Positions 23,368 through 32,951 are shown, numbered from the stretch's first letter. The stretch: DNA of 64,000 bases from Colwellia sp. MB02u-6 (GCF_014077095.1 NZ_JACGVG010000035.1:1-64000); one strand, 5' to 3'. The notes: generated from the letters alone by a model not told the origin. Made by a program: numbers and translations.

Positions 23368-24813
23368 ATGCGATTAGTTGACAAATCATCCCCCTACTTT
23401 TTATATCAACAAGTGATCGACTTTGTTGAATTTCAGCAACAAAGTGGCGCAATACGCCCAGGTGATAAATTACCAAGTTTACGTAAACTAAGTCGACAGT
23501 TTGAGATCAGCGTACCGACTGTCAAGCAGGCATACCTTGAACTTGAACGCCAAGGTAGTATTTCTGCTCGGCCACAGTCGGGCTACTATTTAAAAGCTAA
23601 ACAAGCACGTACTTTATTACCCATGCGGGCAATATGGGCCAGTTGTGAACCGGCAGAAATATCATGCCGGAGTTTAATTGAGCAAGTTTATGACGCTGTG
23701 CATATGCCTGACTCAGTGGCATTAGGCATTTCTAATCCTGTTAATGCGCATCCGCCAGACAAAACTCTTGCGAGGTTGATGCGCTCAGTACTGAGTCGAG
23801 TATCTGAAAAAGCGGTGAGTTATGGGCCGATTAATGGTGACCCTAAACTACGTTTGAATTTAGCTTTTCGTTATCAAGAACAGGGTGTTTCGGTTAATCA
23901 CGAAGATCTAATTATTACTAATGGTGCACAAGAAGCCTTGTCTATTGCTCTACAGTGTGTAGCTGAACGCGGTGATATTATCGCGGTTGAATCACCTTGC
24001 TACTTTGGGCTTATCGAGCTTATTGAAAGTTTGGGTATGAAGGCTTTAGAGGTTTACACCTGCACTGAAGACGGTGTTTGTGTTGTAGAATTAGCCAAGG
24101 TTATTAAACAACATTCAGTGAAGGCCTGCTTGTTTTCAAGCGCTATTAGTAACCCGCTAGGGTCAATGATGACCGATAAGCAACGACAAGCTATGGTCAA
24201 GTTACTGGAAAAAAATAACATTGTCTTAATTGAGGACGAAGTCTACAGCGATTTGTATTTTACTGAGCACCGGCCGGTGTCTGCACAGTTATACTCAGAA
24301 AAAGGCTTAGTATTAACCTGTTCATCTTTTTCAAAAACAGCGGCTCCGGGTTATCGAGTCGGTTGGTTGTTAGCTGGTAAGTTTGAAGAAAAAGCTAAGC
24401 GTATCAAAAGGGCCCAATCATGCTCTACGTCAATGTTGCAACAATGGACATTAAGCGATTACTTAATGAGTGGTGAGTATGACCGGCACCTGCAGGTACT
24501 GAGAAAAACCCTGCGTTATAACTGTGAGCGCATGCGGGCGTTAATCGCCGAGCATTTTCCTGATCAAGTGTGTATTTCAAAACCCAAAGGGGGCAGCGTT
24601 TTATGGGTACGTTGTCGTTCACATGTTGATACCAGCCAGTTTTTTAAACAAGCGATTGCTCAAGGCGTAAATTTTGCACCCGGAGAGGTTTTTTCGCCCT
24701 CTGGAAAGTATAAAAACTATATGCGTATTAGCTATGGTGTGCAATGGAGCGAAAAAATTGACCAAGCTATTCAAGTGCTGGGTCAATTAGTGTACGACTA
24801 CCCTGAATCTTAA
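23368..24813 (+). CDS. MocR/PdxR-type transcriptional regulator (GntR wHTH fused to aminotransferase fold)
   Basis: A 481-residue regulator with an N-terminal GntR winged helix (GDKLPSLRKLSRQFEISVPT, about residues 32-51) and a fold-type I aminotransferase-like domain. The PLP-binding lysine lies in SSFSKTAAPGYRVGW, and NPLGSMM matches the NP motif. Members sense PLP and an amino-type ligand. It heads a gene row with an MFS exporter 21 bases behind it and then elbB, and is divergent from an EamA exporter. It is probably an activator of one or both exporters. The ligand is unknown. Confidence 0.9.
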   Translation: MRLVDKSSPYFLYQQVIDFVEFQQQSGAIRPGDKLPSLRKLSRQFEISVPTVKQAYLELERQGSISARPQSGYYLKAKQARTLLPMRAIWASCEPAEISCRSLIEQVYDAVHMPDSVALGISNPVNAHPPDKTLARLMRSVLSRVSEKAVSYGPINGDPKLRLNLAFRYQEQGVSVNHEDLIITNGAQEALSIALQCVAERGDIIAVESPCYFGLIELIESLGMKALEVYTCTEDGVCVVELAKVIKQHSVKACLFSSAISNPLGSMMTDKQRQAMVKLLEKNNIVLIEDEVYSDLYFTEHRPVSAQLYSEKGLVLTCSSFSKTAAPGYRVGWLLAGKFEEKAKRIKRAQSCSTSMLQQWTLSDYLMSGEYDRHLQVLRKTLRYNCERMRALIAEHFPDQVCISKPKGGSVLWVRCRSHVDTSQFFKQAIAQGVNFAPGEVFSPSGKYKNYMRISYGVQWSEKIDQAIQVLGQLVYDYPES

Positions 24814-24834
24814 AAACACAAGGACATAAGCGCA

Positions 24835-26028
24835 GTGACCGAGTACCGCACAAAAATATCATTAAGATTAATATTACCGTTATTAGCCGCTATTATCGCG
24901 GTATCTCCTCTGGCCATTGATATGTATCTTCCAGGCATGCCTGAGCTTACTCAATATTTTTCAACAAAAATGCCCTTAGTGCAAAATAGCTTAAGTATTT
25001 ATTTATTGGGTTATGCGGTTGGCCTGTTAGTGTTTGGTCCCATGGCGGATAAGTATGCTCGTCGTACATTAGTCATGATAGGTTTATTGGGTTTTTTATT
25101 AACCACAGTGGCCTTAACATTTGCACAAAATATTGAACAATTTATAGCCTTACGTTTCTTTCAAGCGTTTATGAGTACAGCAGCCACAGTAGTTGTGCCC
25201 GGTATTATACGACAGCTTTATGGCAAAGACACCGCGAAAGGACTGTCTTATGTCAGTATGATCATGATGTTGGCACCCATGATAGCACCCAGTATCGGCA
25301 GCGTATTACTGCTGCACAGTTGGCAAATGATTTTTTATGTCTTGGCGGGTTATGCTTTTATTGTTTTTGTTTGCAGTTTTTATTATTTACCTGATGTTAA
25401 AACGGTTAAATCGACAATCACCTATAGTGCAGTTGAGCGTTATAAAATTGTTTTTAGTAACCGTGCCGCTCGTTTTGATTTATTGACCGTTATGATGGCC
25501 TCATTGGCTTTCTTCAGTTATATCACCGCCATTTCATTTGTTTATTTGACTGTATTTAAGGTTTCTGAATTTGAGTTTAGTTTGTTATTTGCGTTGAATA
25601 TTTTGGCTTTAATGACCGCGCACTTTATGAACACACGACTTGTGGGTAAGTTTGGATCTAGAAAAATGTTACGTTTTGGTGTGGTACTCGCCTTTGTGGC
25701 GGTAACAAGTTTATTGCTGGCCAGTATATTCTCTTTATCGGTATATTATTATGTTGTGGCTATTTTGCCGTTAATGGGGAGTTTATCGATGATTTCGGTT
25801 AATGCTGACGCCTTAATTCTACAAGAATTTGCTGAACACGCTGGTACAGCAACCGCGGTAAATGGAACTTTGCGTTTTGGTATCGGCGCCCTGGCGGGTC
25901 CTATTTTAGCCATATTTTATAATGGTAGCACCTTACCCTTTGCCCTTTTAATGGCGGGTGCAGTTTATCTCGTGGTGATCTGTCAATTAATACAAAGTAA
26001 GCTCAATGTAGATACGGAGGAAATGTGA
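24835..26028 (+). CDS. MFS multidrug exporter, Bcr/CflA type
   Basis: A 397-residue transporter with twelve predicted helices. SPLAIDMYLPGMPEL at the first helix is the hallmark of the Bcr/CflA drug:proton antiporters, and GPMADKYARRTLVM is the MFS motif A between helices 2 and 3. It starts with GTG, preceded by AAGGA at 24820-24824. It lies 21 bases behind the regulator and its stop overlaps the start of elbB, so the three genes are likely cotranscribed. Substrate unknown. Confidence 0.88.
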   Translation: MTEYRTKISLRLILPLLAAIIAVSPLAIDMYLPGMPELTQYFSTKMPLVQNSLSIYLLGYAVGLLVFGPMADKYARRTLVMIGLLGFLLTTVALTFAQNIEQFIALRFFQAFMSTAATVVVPGIIRQLYGKDTAKGLSYVSMIMMLAPMIAPSIGSVLLLHSWQMIFYVLAGYAFIVFVCSFYYLPDVKTVKSTITYSAVERYKIVFSNRAARFDLLTVMMASLAFFSYITAISFVYLTVFKVSEFEFSLLFALNILALMTAHFMNTRLVGKFGSRKMLRFGVVLAFVAVTSLLLASIFSLSVYYYVVAILPLMGSLSMISVNADALILQEFAEHAGTATAVNGTLRFGIGALAGPILAIFYNGSTLPFALLMAGAVYLVVICQLIQSKLNVDTEEM

Positions 26029-26681
26029 AAAATATAGCGGTAATGTTATCAGGTTGTGGGGTCTACGACGGTTCTGAAATTCATGAGGCAGTGTTAACTC
26101 TGCTGGCCATTGAACAAGCGGGTGCTAAATATCGCTGCTTTGCGCCAAATATTAATCAACATCATGTGATTAATCATTTAACGGGTGAAGTGATGCCAGA
26201 AGAGCAACGCAATGTACTGGTAGAGTCTGCGCGCATTGCTCGCGGTGATGTTGAAGACTTAAGCGAATTTTATATCGATGAGTTTGATGCCTTGATCGTA
26301 CCCGGTGGTTTTGGCGCAGCAAAAAATTTATCTGACTTTGCTATTAACGCTGAAGCCTTTAAAGTGAATGAACAAGTGATGGCCGTATGCCAAGCATTTG
26401 TAAAAGCCAATAAGCCAGCAGGTTATATGTGTATAGCGCCGGTGATGATCCCACTCATTTATGGTGAAAATGTTCAAGCAACCATAGGTCATGATATTGG
26501 CATTGCAAAAGCCTTAATCGATGTGGGCTTAGCGCACCGAGATTGTGCGGTTGATGATATCGTTGTCGATACTAGTCGTAAGCTGGTTTCTACACCGGCC
26601 TATATGTTGGCAACAACGTTAACTGAAGCGGCTAGTGGTATTAATAAGCTGGTGGCAAAAGTGATCAAGATGATGGATTAA
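26025..26681 (+). CDS. elbB: glyoxalase ElbB (DJ-1/PfpI family)
   Basis: A 218-residue class I glutamine-amidotransferase-like protein of the ElbB group, which has weak glyoxalase activity and was linked to isoprenoid production in E. coli. The motif VMLSGCGVYDGSEIHEAV at the N-terminus is highly characteristic. DALIVPGGFGAAKNLSDFA and the nucleophile elbow MCIAPVM with its cysteine are present. It begins at a GTG overlapping the MFS stop by four bases with GGAGG just before, which implies translational coupling. The link to the exporter may only be positional. Confidence 0.9.
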   Translation: MKNIAVMLSGCGVYDGSEIHEAVLTLLAIEQAGAKYRCFAPNINQHHVINHLTGEVMPEEQRNVLVESARIARGDVEDLSEFYIDEFDALIVPGGFGAAKNLSDFAINAEAFKVNEQVMAVCQAFVKANKPAGYMCIAPVMIPLIYGENVQATIGHDIGIAKALIDVGLAHRDCAVDDIVVDTSRKLVSTPAYMLATTLTEAASGINKLVAKVIKMMD

Positions 26682-26739
26682 ATCCTATTGAAAATAGGGT
26701 GTTTGCATTGAAACTCTTAGCAGAATGAGGGTTTTACCT

Positions 26740-26910
26740 TTAGTAGCTAATCTTTATTTTATGCTCTTCAGCAGCTTTTAATGCGACTTGTTGTAAACGC
26801 CATTTTTTTCGTTCAGCGTAGTAATAATCCCATACGCAAGGGTTACATGCACCACCGCCACAGCAGTCATCATCAGCAGGGGGGCAAGGCTTTGCGAGTA
26901 ATTCAGTCAT
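26740..26910 (-). CDS. small cysteine-rich protein, oxidoreductase-like N-terminal domain
   Basis: A 56-residue reading frame with ATG at 26910. The N-terminal half is cysteine rich (KPCPPADDDCCGGGACNPCV) and is followed by WDYYYAERKKW. This matches the small oxidoreductase-like domain (PF09791 type), known in many proteobacteria as a short conserved protein of unknown function. The four to five cysteines suggest metal or redox chemistry. The gene stands alone between convergent elbB and the accC terminator. Confidence 0.75.
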   Translation of the reverse strand: MTELLAKPCPPADDDCCGGGACNPCVWDYYYAERKKWRLQQVALKAAEEHKIKISY

Positions 26911-26953
26911 AACGGTTACAGTTTTTTGCTATCAATAATAAATCATTATAAAT

Positions 26954-26982
26954 AAAAAAAGCTCTGTATGCAGAGCTTTTTT
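26954..26982. terminator. terminator of the accBC unit
   Basis: Seven A, then GCTCTG-TATG-CAGAGC, then six T. It lies 50 bases past the accC stop (minus strand) and just upstream of the small gene at 26910. The symmetric A/T flanks allow either direction. Confidence 0.9.
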
Positions 26983-27033
26983 AGACCAGGCGATAAACTT
27001 AGCAATAAGTATTATCCATTATGCCATTTGCTA

Positions 27034-28380
27034 TTATTCTAATGCAGCCAGTTTCTTTTCAAGATAGTGAATATTAGCCCCACCATCAATAAAACCTTGG
27101 TCACTTAGAATGTCTTGGTGCAAGGCAATATTGGTTTTAATGCCATCAATAATTAATTCACCTAATGCGTTACGCATACGCGCCATAGCAACCTCACGGC
27201 TATCACCCCAAGTGATCAATTTACCGATCATTGAGTCATAGTTTGGCGGCACTGAGTAATCCGCATAAATATGAGAGTCCCAACGTACACCTAAGCCCCC
27301 TGGAGGATGAAAACGAGTGATTTTTCCTGGTGATGGGATGAAGGTACGAGGATCTTCCGCGTTAATTCGACATTCAATTGAATGGCCTGATACTTTAATA
27401 TCGTCTTGTGTATAAGATAGTGGTTGACCTGCGGCAACACGAAGTTGCTCTTTGATCAAATCAACACCCGTAATCATTTCAGTTACCGGATGCTCAACTT
27501 GAATACGGGTATTCATTTCAATGAAATAGAATTCGCCATTTTCGTATAAGAACTCAAAGGTACCAGCACCACGATAGTTTATTTTGATACAGGCATTACA
27601 GCAGCGTTCGCCAATTTTTGCCCGCAGTTCAGGTGAAATACCTGGCGCAGGCGCTTCTTCAACCACTTTTTGGTGACGACGTTGCATTGAACAGTCACGC
27701 TCAGCTAAATGAATGGCAGCACCTTGGCCATCAGCCATGATTTGAATTTCAACATGACGTGGGTTTTCTAGGAATTTCTCCATATAAACTACGTCATTAT
27801 TGAAGGTCGCTCGCGCTTCTGATTTAGTCAGTTGAATAAATTCAATTAAATCTTCTTCACGGCGAACAACACGCATACCGCGACCACCACCACCACCAGA
27901 GGCTTTGATGATCACTGGATAGCCAATACGTCTACCGTGCGCTAAATTTGCTTCAACATCTGCAGTCAGTGGACCATCAGAGCCAGGTACACAAGGGACA
28001 CCAGCCGCTTTCATGGCTTTAATGGCTGAGACCTTATCGCCCATTAAGCGGATACTTTCCGCCTTAGGTCCAATAAAGGCAAAACCTGATTTTTCTACTT
28101 GTTCAGCAAAATCAGCATTTTCAGCAAGGAAACCATAGCCAGGGTGAATCGCTACAGCGTTAGTAACCTCTGCGGCAGTAATAATGGCTGGAATATTTAA
28201 ATAACTATCCATTGCCGCAGGCTTACCAATACAAATGGTTTCGTCGGCTAACAATACGTGCTTAAGGCTTTTATCAGCCGTTGAGTGCACAGCAACTGTT
28301 TTAATGCCAAGCTCTTTACAAGCGCGTAATATTCTTAAGGCAATTTCGCCTCGATTGGCAATAACAACTTTATCTAACAT
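27034..28380 (-). CDS. accC: acetyl-CoA carboxylase, biotin carboxylase subunit
   Basis: AccC carboxylates the biotin on AccB using ATP and bicarbonate, the first step of fatty acid synthesis. It is an ATP-grasp enzyme: the glycine-rich loop [14 protein letters not shown], the [11 protein letters not shown] segment and [14 protein letters not shown] with catalytic residues are all present. 448 residues is standard. It begins 23 bases after accB, with AAGGGG close before the start. Confidence 0.97.
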   Translation of the reverse strand: MLDKVVIANRGEIALRILRACKELGIKTVAVHSTADKSLKHVLLADETICIGKPAAMDSYLNIPAIITAAEVTNAVAIHPGYGFLAENADFAEQVEKSGFAFIGPKAESIRLMGDKVSAIKAMKAAGVPCVPGSDGPLTADVEANLAHGRRIGYPVIIKASGGGGGRGMRVVRREEDLIEFIQLTKSEARATFNNDVVYMEKFLENPRHVEIQIMADGQGAAIHLAERDCSMQRRHQKVVEEAPAPGISPELRAKIGERCCNACIKINYRGAGTFEFLYENGEFYFIEMNTRIQVEHPVTEMITGVDLIKEQLRVAAGQPLSYTQDDIKVSGHSIECRINAEDPRTFIPSPGKITRFHPPGGLGVRWDSHIYADYSVPPNYDSMIGKLITWGDSREVAMARMRNALGELIIDGIKTNIALHQDILSDQGFIDGGANIHYLEKKLAALE

Positions 28381-28403
28381 GAAAAACCCCTTAAAGGTTG
28401 GGC

Positions 28404-28850
28404 TTATTCAATGATGAATAGCGGTTGATCAAATTCAATAGCGTCTTCGTTTACCGCTAAAATTTGTTTGATGATACCTGATTTATCAGCTTCAATTTGG
28501 TTCATCATCTTCATTGCTTCAAGGATACAGAGTGTATCGCCAGAATTAACATGCTGGCCAACAGCAGCAAATGCAGGTGCATCAGGCGAAGCTGCTGAAT
28601 AGAAAGTACCAACCATTGGAGAGCGGACAATATGTCCAGTTATTACTGGAGCTACCGCTTCTGCGGCAACAGCTGGAGCAGGTGCTGCAAGTGGTGCTTG
28701 GGCTGGCGCTGCATGCATCATAGGAGCTGCTTGCATAATGGTGGCACCACGGCTAATGCGCACTGATTCTTCACCTTCAGAAATTTCTAATTCGTTGATA
28801 CCTGACTCTTCAACCAATTCAATTAATTTTTTAATTTTACGAATATCCAT
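28404..28850 (-). CDS. accB: acetyl-CoA carboxylase biotin carboxyl carrier protein
   Basis: A 148-residue carrier with a C-terminal biotinyl domain, the biotinylated lysine in EAMKMM, and the thumb-type segment [10 protein letters not shown]. An alanine/proline-rich linker (about residues 40-70) joins it to the N-terminal helix [15 protein letters not shown]. It is cotranscribed with accC, probably also with aroQ upstream. A tandem 33-bp repeat with hairpins separates it from aroQ. Confidence 0.96.
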   Translation of the reverse strand: MDIRKIKKLIELVEESGINELEISEGEESVRISRGATIMQAAPMMHAAPAQAPLAAPAPAVAAEAVAPVITGHIVRSPMVGTFYSAASPDAPAFAAVGQHVNSGDTLCILEAMKMMNQIEADKSGIIKQILAVNEDAIEFDQPLFIIE

Positions 28851-28877
28851 TTGAATACCTTTTTATCTTATTATTAA

Positions 28878-28952
28878 ATTTAAGTGTGTAAAACTTAAAT
28901 GAATATCATCATTTAAGTGTGTAAAACTTAAATGAATATCATCATTTAAGTG
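28878..28952. repeat. 33-bp tandem repeat (2.3 copies) with internal hairpins between aroQ and accB
   Basis: Two exact 33-base units (28878-28910, 28911-28943) are followed by nine bases of a third. Each unit contains TTTAAGT and its complement ACTTAAA around a 7-base spacer, so each can form a stem loop in RNA. The array fills the short gap between aroQ and the accB leader. Confidence 0.9.
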
Positions 28953-28953
28953 C

Positions 28954-29409
28954 TTATTTTTTGTTTTTTTCTAACCAATCTATTGCCGCAGCCAAAGCAT
29001 ATTCATAGCCATTAGCGCCTAAACCGCTAATAACGCCTATAGCAATATCTGATAAATAGGAATGTTGTCTGAATGGCTCTCGCGCATGTACGTTTGATAA
29101 ATGGACTTCAATAAAGGGTATACTAACCGATAATAAGGCATCTCTAAGCGCAACGCTGGTATGCGTGAAGGCCGCGGGGTTTATTATAATAAAGTCTATT
29201 TTTTCAAAACTGGCATGAATTTCGTCAAGCAAAATATGTTCAGCATTTGACTGTTTATGACCTAGCTGCACATTAGCCTTAATGGCGATGTGAGCTAAAT
29301 TTGCCATAATATCAGTTAACGACAACGAGCCATAAATAGTAGGCTCACGTTTGCCCAACATATTTAAGTTAGGACCATTTAGGACTAAAATGTTAAACTT
29401 CGTAGTCAT
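28954..29409 (-). CDS. aroQ: type II 3-dehydroquinate dehydratase
   Basis: Converts 3-dehydroquinate to 3-dehydroshikimate in the shikimate pathway. Family signatures are [20 protein letters not shown], split here as the NGPNLNMLG motif and the active tyrosine in PTIYG, then [17 protein letters not shown] with the catalytic histidine region and [14 protein letters not shown]. The start at 29409 gives [10 protein letters not shown] and matches the family length of about 150. A GTG at 29424 is possible and has a poor ribosome site. The order aroQ-accB-accC is a widespread gammaproteobacterial operon. Confidence 0.94.
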   Translation of the reverse strand: MTTKFNILVLNGPNLNMLGKREPTIYGSLSLTDIMANLAHIAIKANVQLGHKQSNAEHILLDEIHASFEKIDFIIINPAAFTHTSVALRDALLSVSIPFIEVHLSNVHAREPFRQHSYLSDIAIGVISGLGANGYEYALAAAIDWLEKNKK

Positions 29410-29424
29410 CTTCGGTAAAAACAC

Positions 29425-29945
29425 CCTGATTATTATATAATAGTAACATCATGTCATATTTAACTATGTGATTAAATTAAATTTGGCTTAAATGGCAAAT
29501 TAATCTTATTAGCCGATTATTATAGTGTTTTCGCAGAATATAGCAGCAAAATACTGGTCTTATCACTTGGAGGGGCTATTAAATGATTGATTTTAGGTCA
29601 GTTATCATAAGTTTAGCAAACTAAATGTGCTGTTTTTTTTAATTAATCCGTTGATTTATCAGTATTTTTTAAATAATAATCTAGTAATTAACTGTTGTTT
29701 TGTGGTCTGCGGTTCAATACCAGAATGAAATTATTAACGCCTTATTTTTTAAAATGGCTGCCACAATTTTGTTTTTTTAGTTCATAAGTAGCAGCCATTA
29801 ATATTATTTTAAATATAACGCCAGATACAAGGTCGTTATTTATTAATCCGCCGCGAGCTATTCTTTTATACGGCAGGTTGATTGGCAAAATGGTATGGCT
29901 ATAGTGACTTACGTTTTGCGGAGCAAAAATTTTTATCACGACAAT
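29425..29945. other. intergenic region upstream of aroQ
   Basis: About 520 bases, very AT rich. It contains a 9-bp inverted repeat (AATGGCTGC at 29753-29761 and GCAGCCATT at 29791-29799) around a T-rich loop. A 65-codon minus-strand frame at 29742-29939 has no recognisable family or ribosome site and is not called. The aroQ-accBC promoter should lie here. Confidence 0.4.
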
Positions 29946-29971
29946 AAAAAAGCGCCTTGAAGCGCTTTTTT
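29946..29971. terminator. terminator of dsbD
   Basis: AAAAAAGCGC pairs with GCGCTTTTTT around five to six bases, directly behind the dsbD stop on the minus strand. Confidence 0.9.
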
Positions 29972-29988
29972 ATCATTATTTTTATTAG

Positions 29989-31863
29989 TTAAGGCCTAAA
30001 TGTTTTATCGACATGTGCTGAAAATTCATCAGCTCCCATAAAGCCGGTAACTCTGCGTTGTGATAATTCCTTACCTGTTAAATCAAAGAATAAAATTGAC
30101 GGTAAACCAAAGATTTCAAACTTGGACATTAACTCGATACTGTCTTTTGAGCCAGTATCGGTCAAATCTATTTGCAGTAATACTGTGTCTGCAAGCGCTT
30201 TTTGCACCTTGGCTTCAAAGAAAGTGTACTCTTCAAATTCTTTACATGCGACACACCAGTCAGCATAAAGATCAACCATGACGGTTTTTTCTTGTGCATT
30301 AGCGTTTTTAATCGCTTGATTCATTTCTGTTAAATTCTTTACATGCTCAAAGCTACGGAGTTCGGTTTGTGGTGAGACCAAAACATTGTTGGTGATGGGA
30401 TAAACCAGTTGGTAGGCTTTATTGGCGCCGATAAAGAAAACTAAAAAGATTAAGATACTACGTAAACCAAAACCAAAGGTTTTAGCAGAGGCTTGATTGA
30501 CCGTATAAAAGTAACCAGCAGTAGCTAAAATAAGCAGCACCCAAAGTATATCTATAACTATTAGTGGTAAGAAGCGCTCAAGTAAAAATATTGGCACGGC
30601 TAGCAGCAGTAAACCAAAAACATTCTTAATTACGTTCATCCAGTTACCCGCTTTAGGTAGTAACTTACCACCCGAGCTGCCTAATACTAGTAAGGGTAAA
30701 CCCATACCTAAACTAAGCGCATAAAGTGCTGACGCACCGAGTAATATGTCACCTGATTGTGAAATATATAACAGTGCACCAGTTAAGGGTGCAGTGGTAC
30801 AAGGAGAAGCAACTAAACCAGAAATGGCGCCCATTATTAGCACACCAAAATAAGAGCCACCTTTTTGATTGCTACTTAGCTGATTTAGCTTGTTTTGCCA
30901 ACTACTGGGTAGGGCTAAATTAAAGGTCCCAAACATAGAAAGTGCCAAGAAAATAAATAATAAACTTAAGGCAATAAGTACGATAGGGTGTTGAAACATT
31001 GCTTGAAATTGTGCACCGGCAATCGCCACTACAATCCCGAGTAAAGTATAAGTAACCGCCATCCCTTGTACATAAGCAAAAGACAAGGCAAAGGCTCTTT
31101 TAGTTGATAATTTCTCACCTTGACCGACAATAATACCAGTTAGAATTGGGTACATAGGGAAAACACAAGGTGTAAAAGACAAGAGTAATCCACCAACAAA
31201 AAATGCTGCTAGTGTTAACCACAAGCTGTCACTTTTTAGCATGTCAGCTAATTGGTGCTGCTCGCTGCTATTGGCATTATTACTTTGACTATTGGTATTG
31301 CTTATAGAACTACCTGATTGGGTATTAATTTCATCTTCGCTACTAGTCCCCAGTGCTGACAAAATGTTTTTAGCGTTATTGGTAGACGCTGCTATTTGTT
31401 TAACCTCACTTAGCTTAACCGTTTGCTTGGTTGGTGGATAACATAAGCCTTTTTTGGCGCAGCCTTGATAGCGAATAGTGATATTGGCATCACTTTGAGC
31501 TTGTGTAATATCGATGGTAAAAGCGAGTTGGCCAGTAAAAATTTGTTGGACACCAAAAAACTCATCTTCATAGCGCTCACCTTCAGGTAAGTTGACGGGC
31601 ACAATAGTGGCGTTTTCACTGGTAAATTTAAACTGGTGACGATACAAATAATAACCATCAGCAATATTAAAACTTACTTTTAATTGGTTTTTTTGTTGGT
31701 GGAAGTCAAAAATGAAAGCGTCATCAACTTTTAAAAACTCATTGTCATTACTAAAGAGTGATGTAGGCGTGTTAAAAATTGACTCTTGGGCATTTGCTAA
31801 GGGTGTTGTAGCAAAACATAAGCTGGTAAGTATTAACCAAAAAACAGTAACAATTTTTTTCAT
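29989..31863 (-). CDS. dsbD: thiol:disulfide interchange protein DsbD
   Basis: DsbD carries reducing power from cytoplasmic thioredoxin across the inner membrane to periplasmic DsbC, DsbG and cytochrome c maturation. In order: signal peptide ending at ANA, periplasmic alpha domain with the cysteine pair around GCAKKGLCYPP, eight-helix membrane core with SFTPCVFPMYP and ASPCTTAPLTG, and C-terminal thioredoxin-like domain with WCVACK. 624 residues is usual. Its ATG overlaps the stop of the decayed cutA in front (ATGA), the same order as cutA-dsbD in E. coli. Confidence 0.95.
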   Translation of the reverse strand: MKKIVTVFWLILTSLCFATTPLANAQESIFNTPTSLFSNDNEFLKVDDAFIFDFHQQKNQLKVSFNIADGYYLYRHQFKFTSENATIVPVNLPEGERYEDEFFGVQQIFTGQLAFTIDITQAQSDANITIRYQGCAKKGLCYPPTKQTVKLSEVKQIAASTNNAKNILSALGTSSEDEINTQSGSSISNTNSQSNNANSSEQHQLADMLKSDSLWLTLAAFFVGGLLLSFTPCVFPMYPILTGIIVGQGEKLSTKRAFALSFAYVQGMAVTYTLLGIVVAIAGAQFQAMFQHPIVLIALSLLFIFLALSMFGTFNLALPSSWQNKLNQLSSNQKGGSYFGVLIMGAISGLVASPCTTAPLTGALLYISQSGDILLGASALYALSLGMGLPLLVLGSSGGKLLPKAGNWMNVIKNVFGLLLLAVPIFLLERFLPLIVIDILWVLLILATAGYFYTVNQASAKTFGFGLRSILIFLVFFIGANKAYQLVYPITNNVLVSPQTELRSFEHVKNLTEMNQAIKNANAQEKTVMVDLYADWCVACKEFEEYTFFEAKVQKALADTVLLQIDLTDTGSKDSIELMSKFEIFGLPSILFFDLTGKELSQRRVTGFMGADEFSAHVDKTFRP

Positions 31864-32104
31864 AACCGATATTTTAAAAACTCGTTGATCCAGTTTAAAT
31901 ATTGATGATCACCTTGCTGGATGTTCAAGGCGATAACTTTAAGCGTATCGTATGGGTGCAATGGCTTGATTATCTCATTAAGTCAATCAAAGCGTGCTCA
32001 CTTATTTTTGTAAATAGTGTCACTTCTGCTCTACTATGTACACTTTCTTGCTGGCGAAAAACCGATATAATATTTGCTAAACACTTGGCCAAGCGGCGAG
32101 ATTT
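31860..32104 (-). pseudogene. cutA: decayed cutA (divalent cation tolerance protein) relic
   Basis: Just upstream of dsbD, the minus strand reads LAKCLANIISVF and AEVTLFTKISEHALIDLMR in one frame. After a 1-base slip it continues KPLHPYDTLKVIALNI and then YLNWINEFLKYRL and a stop overlapping dsbD. HPYD followed by xxVIAL and YLxW are CutA signatures. The first third of the gene, including the start, is missing or scrambled, and a TAA closes the upstream frame at 32105-32107. The position matches the cutA-dsbD order of relatives. The call rests on these motifs and synteny only. Confidence 0.78.
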
Positions 32105-32348
32105 TTACCCATCAAGTCTTCAGTAATACCTCCCGCTATAGCCATGCTTTAAGATCATGGTATTTGTTACATTAAAGCTAAAAGTAAAGCTAAATTTTTG
32201 GAATAAAGCTGAAAGAAAACTCATGTTTATCAAATTAGTCAATAACAACCTTAAGGGCAGTTTACGCTAATCTTTTTCAATCAGTAAGTATCAAGCCTAC
32301 GTTTGTATCAGACTTAATGATATTGAGCATAGCTAAAAAGTCAGCTCG

Positions 32349-32376
32349 CTTGAAAAAGACCTGTTAACCCCCATAT
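32349..32376 (+). promoter_or_regulatory. sigma-32 heat-shock promoter before fxsA
   Basis: CTTGAA at 32349-32354, a 14-base spacer and CCCCATAT at 32369-32376 match the sigma-32 consensus exactly. It stands 30 bases before fxsA and would transcribe fxsA-groES-groEL. Confidence 0.85.
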
Positions 32377-32406
32377 TAGTTTCATTAAAGATTATTAGGC
32401 ACTGCT

Positions 32407-32934
32407 ATGTTTCGGCTTTTATTTGTACTTTTTATTATTATTCCGATTATTGAAATTTTTGTTTTGATGCAGGTCGGTGCTGTTTTAGGTGTTTGGCCAA
32501 CCATTGCCATGGTAATATTCACCGCGTGGTTGGGGGCAAAATATGTCCGACAGCAAGGGATTTCAACCTTAAATTCAGTGCAAACAAAAATGGCTCAAGG
32601 GCAAATGCCGTCAGATGAAATTGTTACTGCTTTAATGCTACTAGTAGCGGGCGTATTGTTGGTAACTCCTGGTTTTGTTACTGACTTTCTGGGTTTGAGT
32701 TTGTTGATCCCTGCGGTTCGTCATACTATTGCCGGTAGCGTTATGTCGCATATTTCCAGTAATAACACCAGCCAGCAAGGTTTTCAGTTTCACAGTCACA
32801 GCCATGGCCAGAACCAAAACCAGAACCAAAACCAAGATGACTTTTCCAAACAACCTGAAAGCCCGTTTCAAGAAAATATTCAGCCACCACATAAAGGTCA
32901 AACTTTGGATGGTGAATTTGAGCGCAAAGATTAA
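32407..32934 (+). CDS. fxsA: FxsA family inner membrane protein
   Basis: A 175-residue membrane protein. FxsA overproduction relieves phage T7 exclusion by the F plasmid in E. coli; its normal role is unknown. About four hydrophobic segments occupy residues 1-110 (LLFVLFIIIPIIEIFVLMQVG is represented by IIPIIEIFVLMQVG; later ALMLLVAGVLLVTPGFVTDFL). The cytoplasmic tail is low-complexity, with His-Ser and Gln-Asn repeats (HSHSHGQNQNQNQNQ). It lies directly ahead of groES as in E. coli, and a heat-shock promoter precedes it. Confidence 0.93.
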   Translation: MFRLLFVLFIIIPIIEIFVLMQVGAVLGVWPTIAMVIFTAWLGAKYVRQQGISTLNSVQTKMAQGQMPSDEIVTALMLLVAGVLLVTPGFVTDFLGLSLLIPAVRHTIAGSVMSHISSNNTSQQGFQFHSHSHGQNQNQNQNQDDFSKQPESPFQENIQPPHKGQTLDGEFERKD

Positions 32935-32951
32935 AAAAAGATCAAGAGGGA

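Noticed and set aside
28878-28952. Short direct repeats resembling a CRISPR array
   Set aside because: The units are adjacent without distinct spacers, there are only 2.3 copies, and no cas gene is nearby.
29742-29939. 65-codon minus-strand frame upstream of aroQ
   Set aside because: No ribosome site, no recognisable motif, overlaps an inverted repeat; kept only as a note on the gap.
31902-32126. 74-codon plus-strand frame between dsbD and fxsA
   Set aside because: It is the antisense of the cutA relic and has no homologous look of its own.
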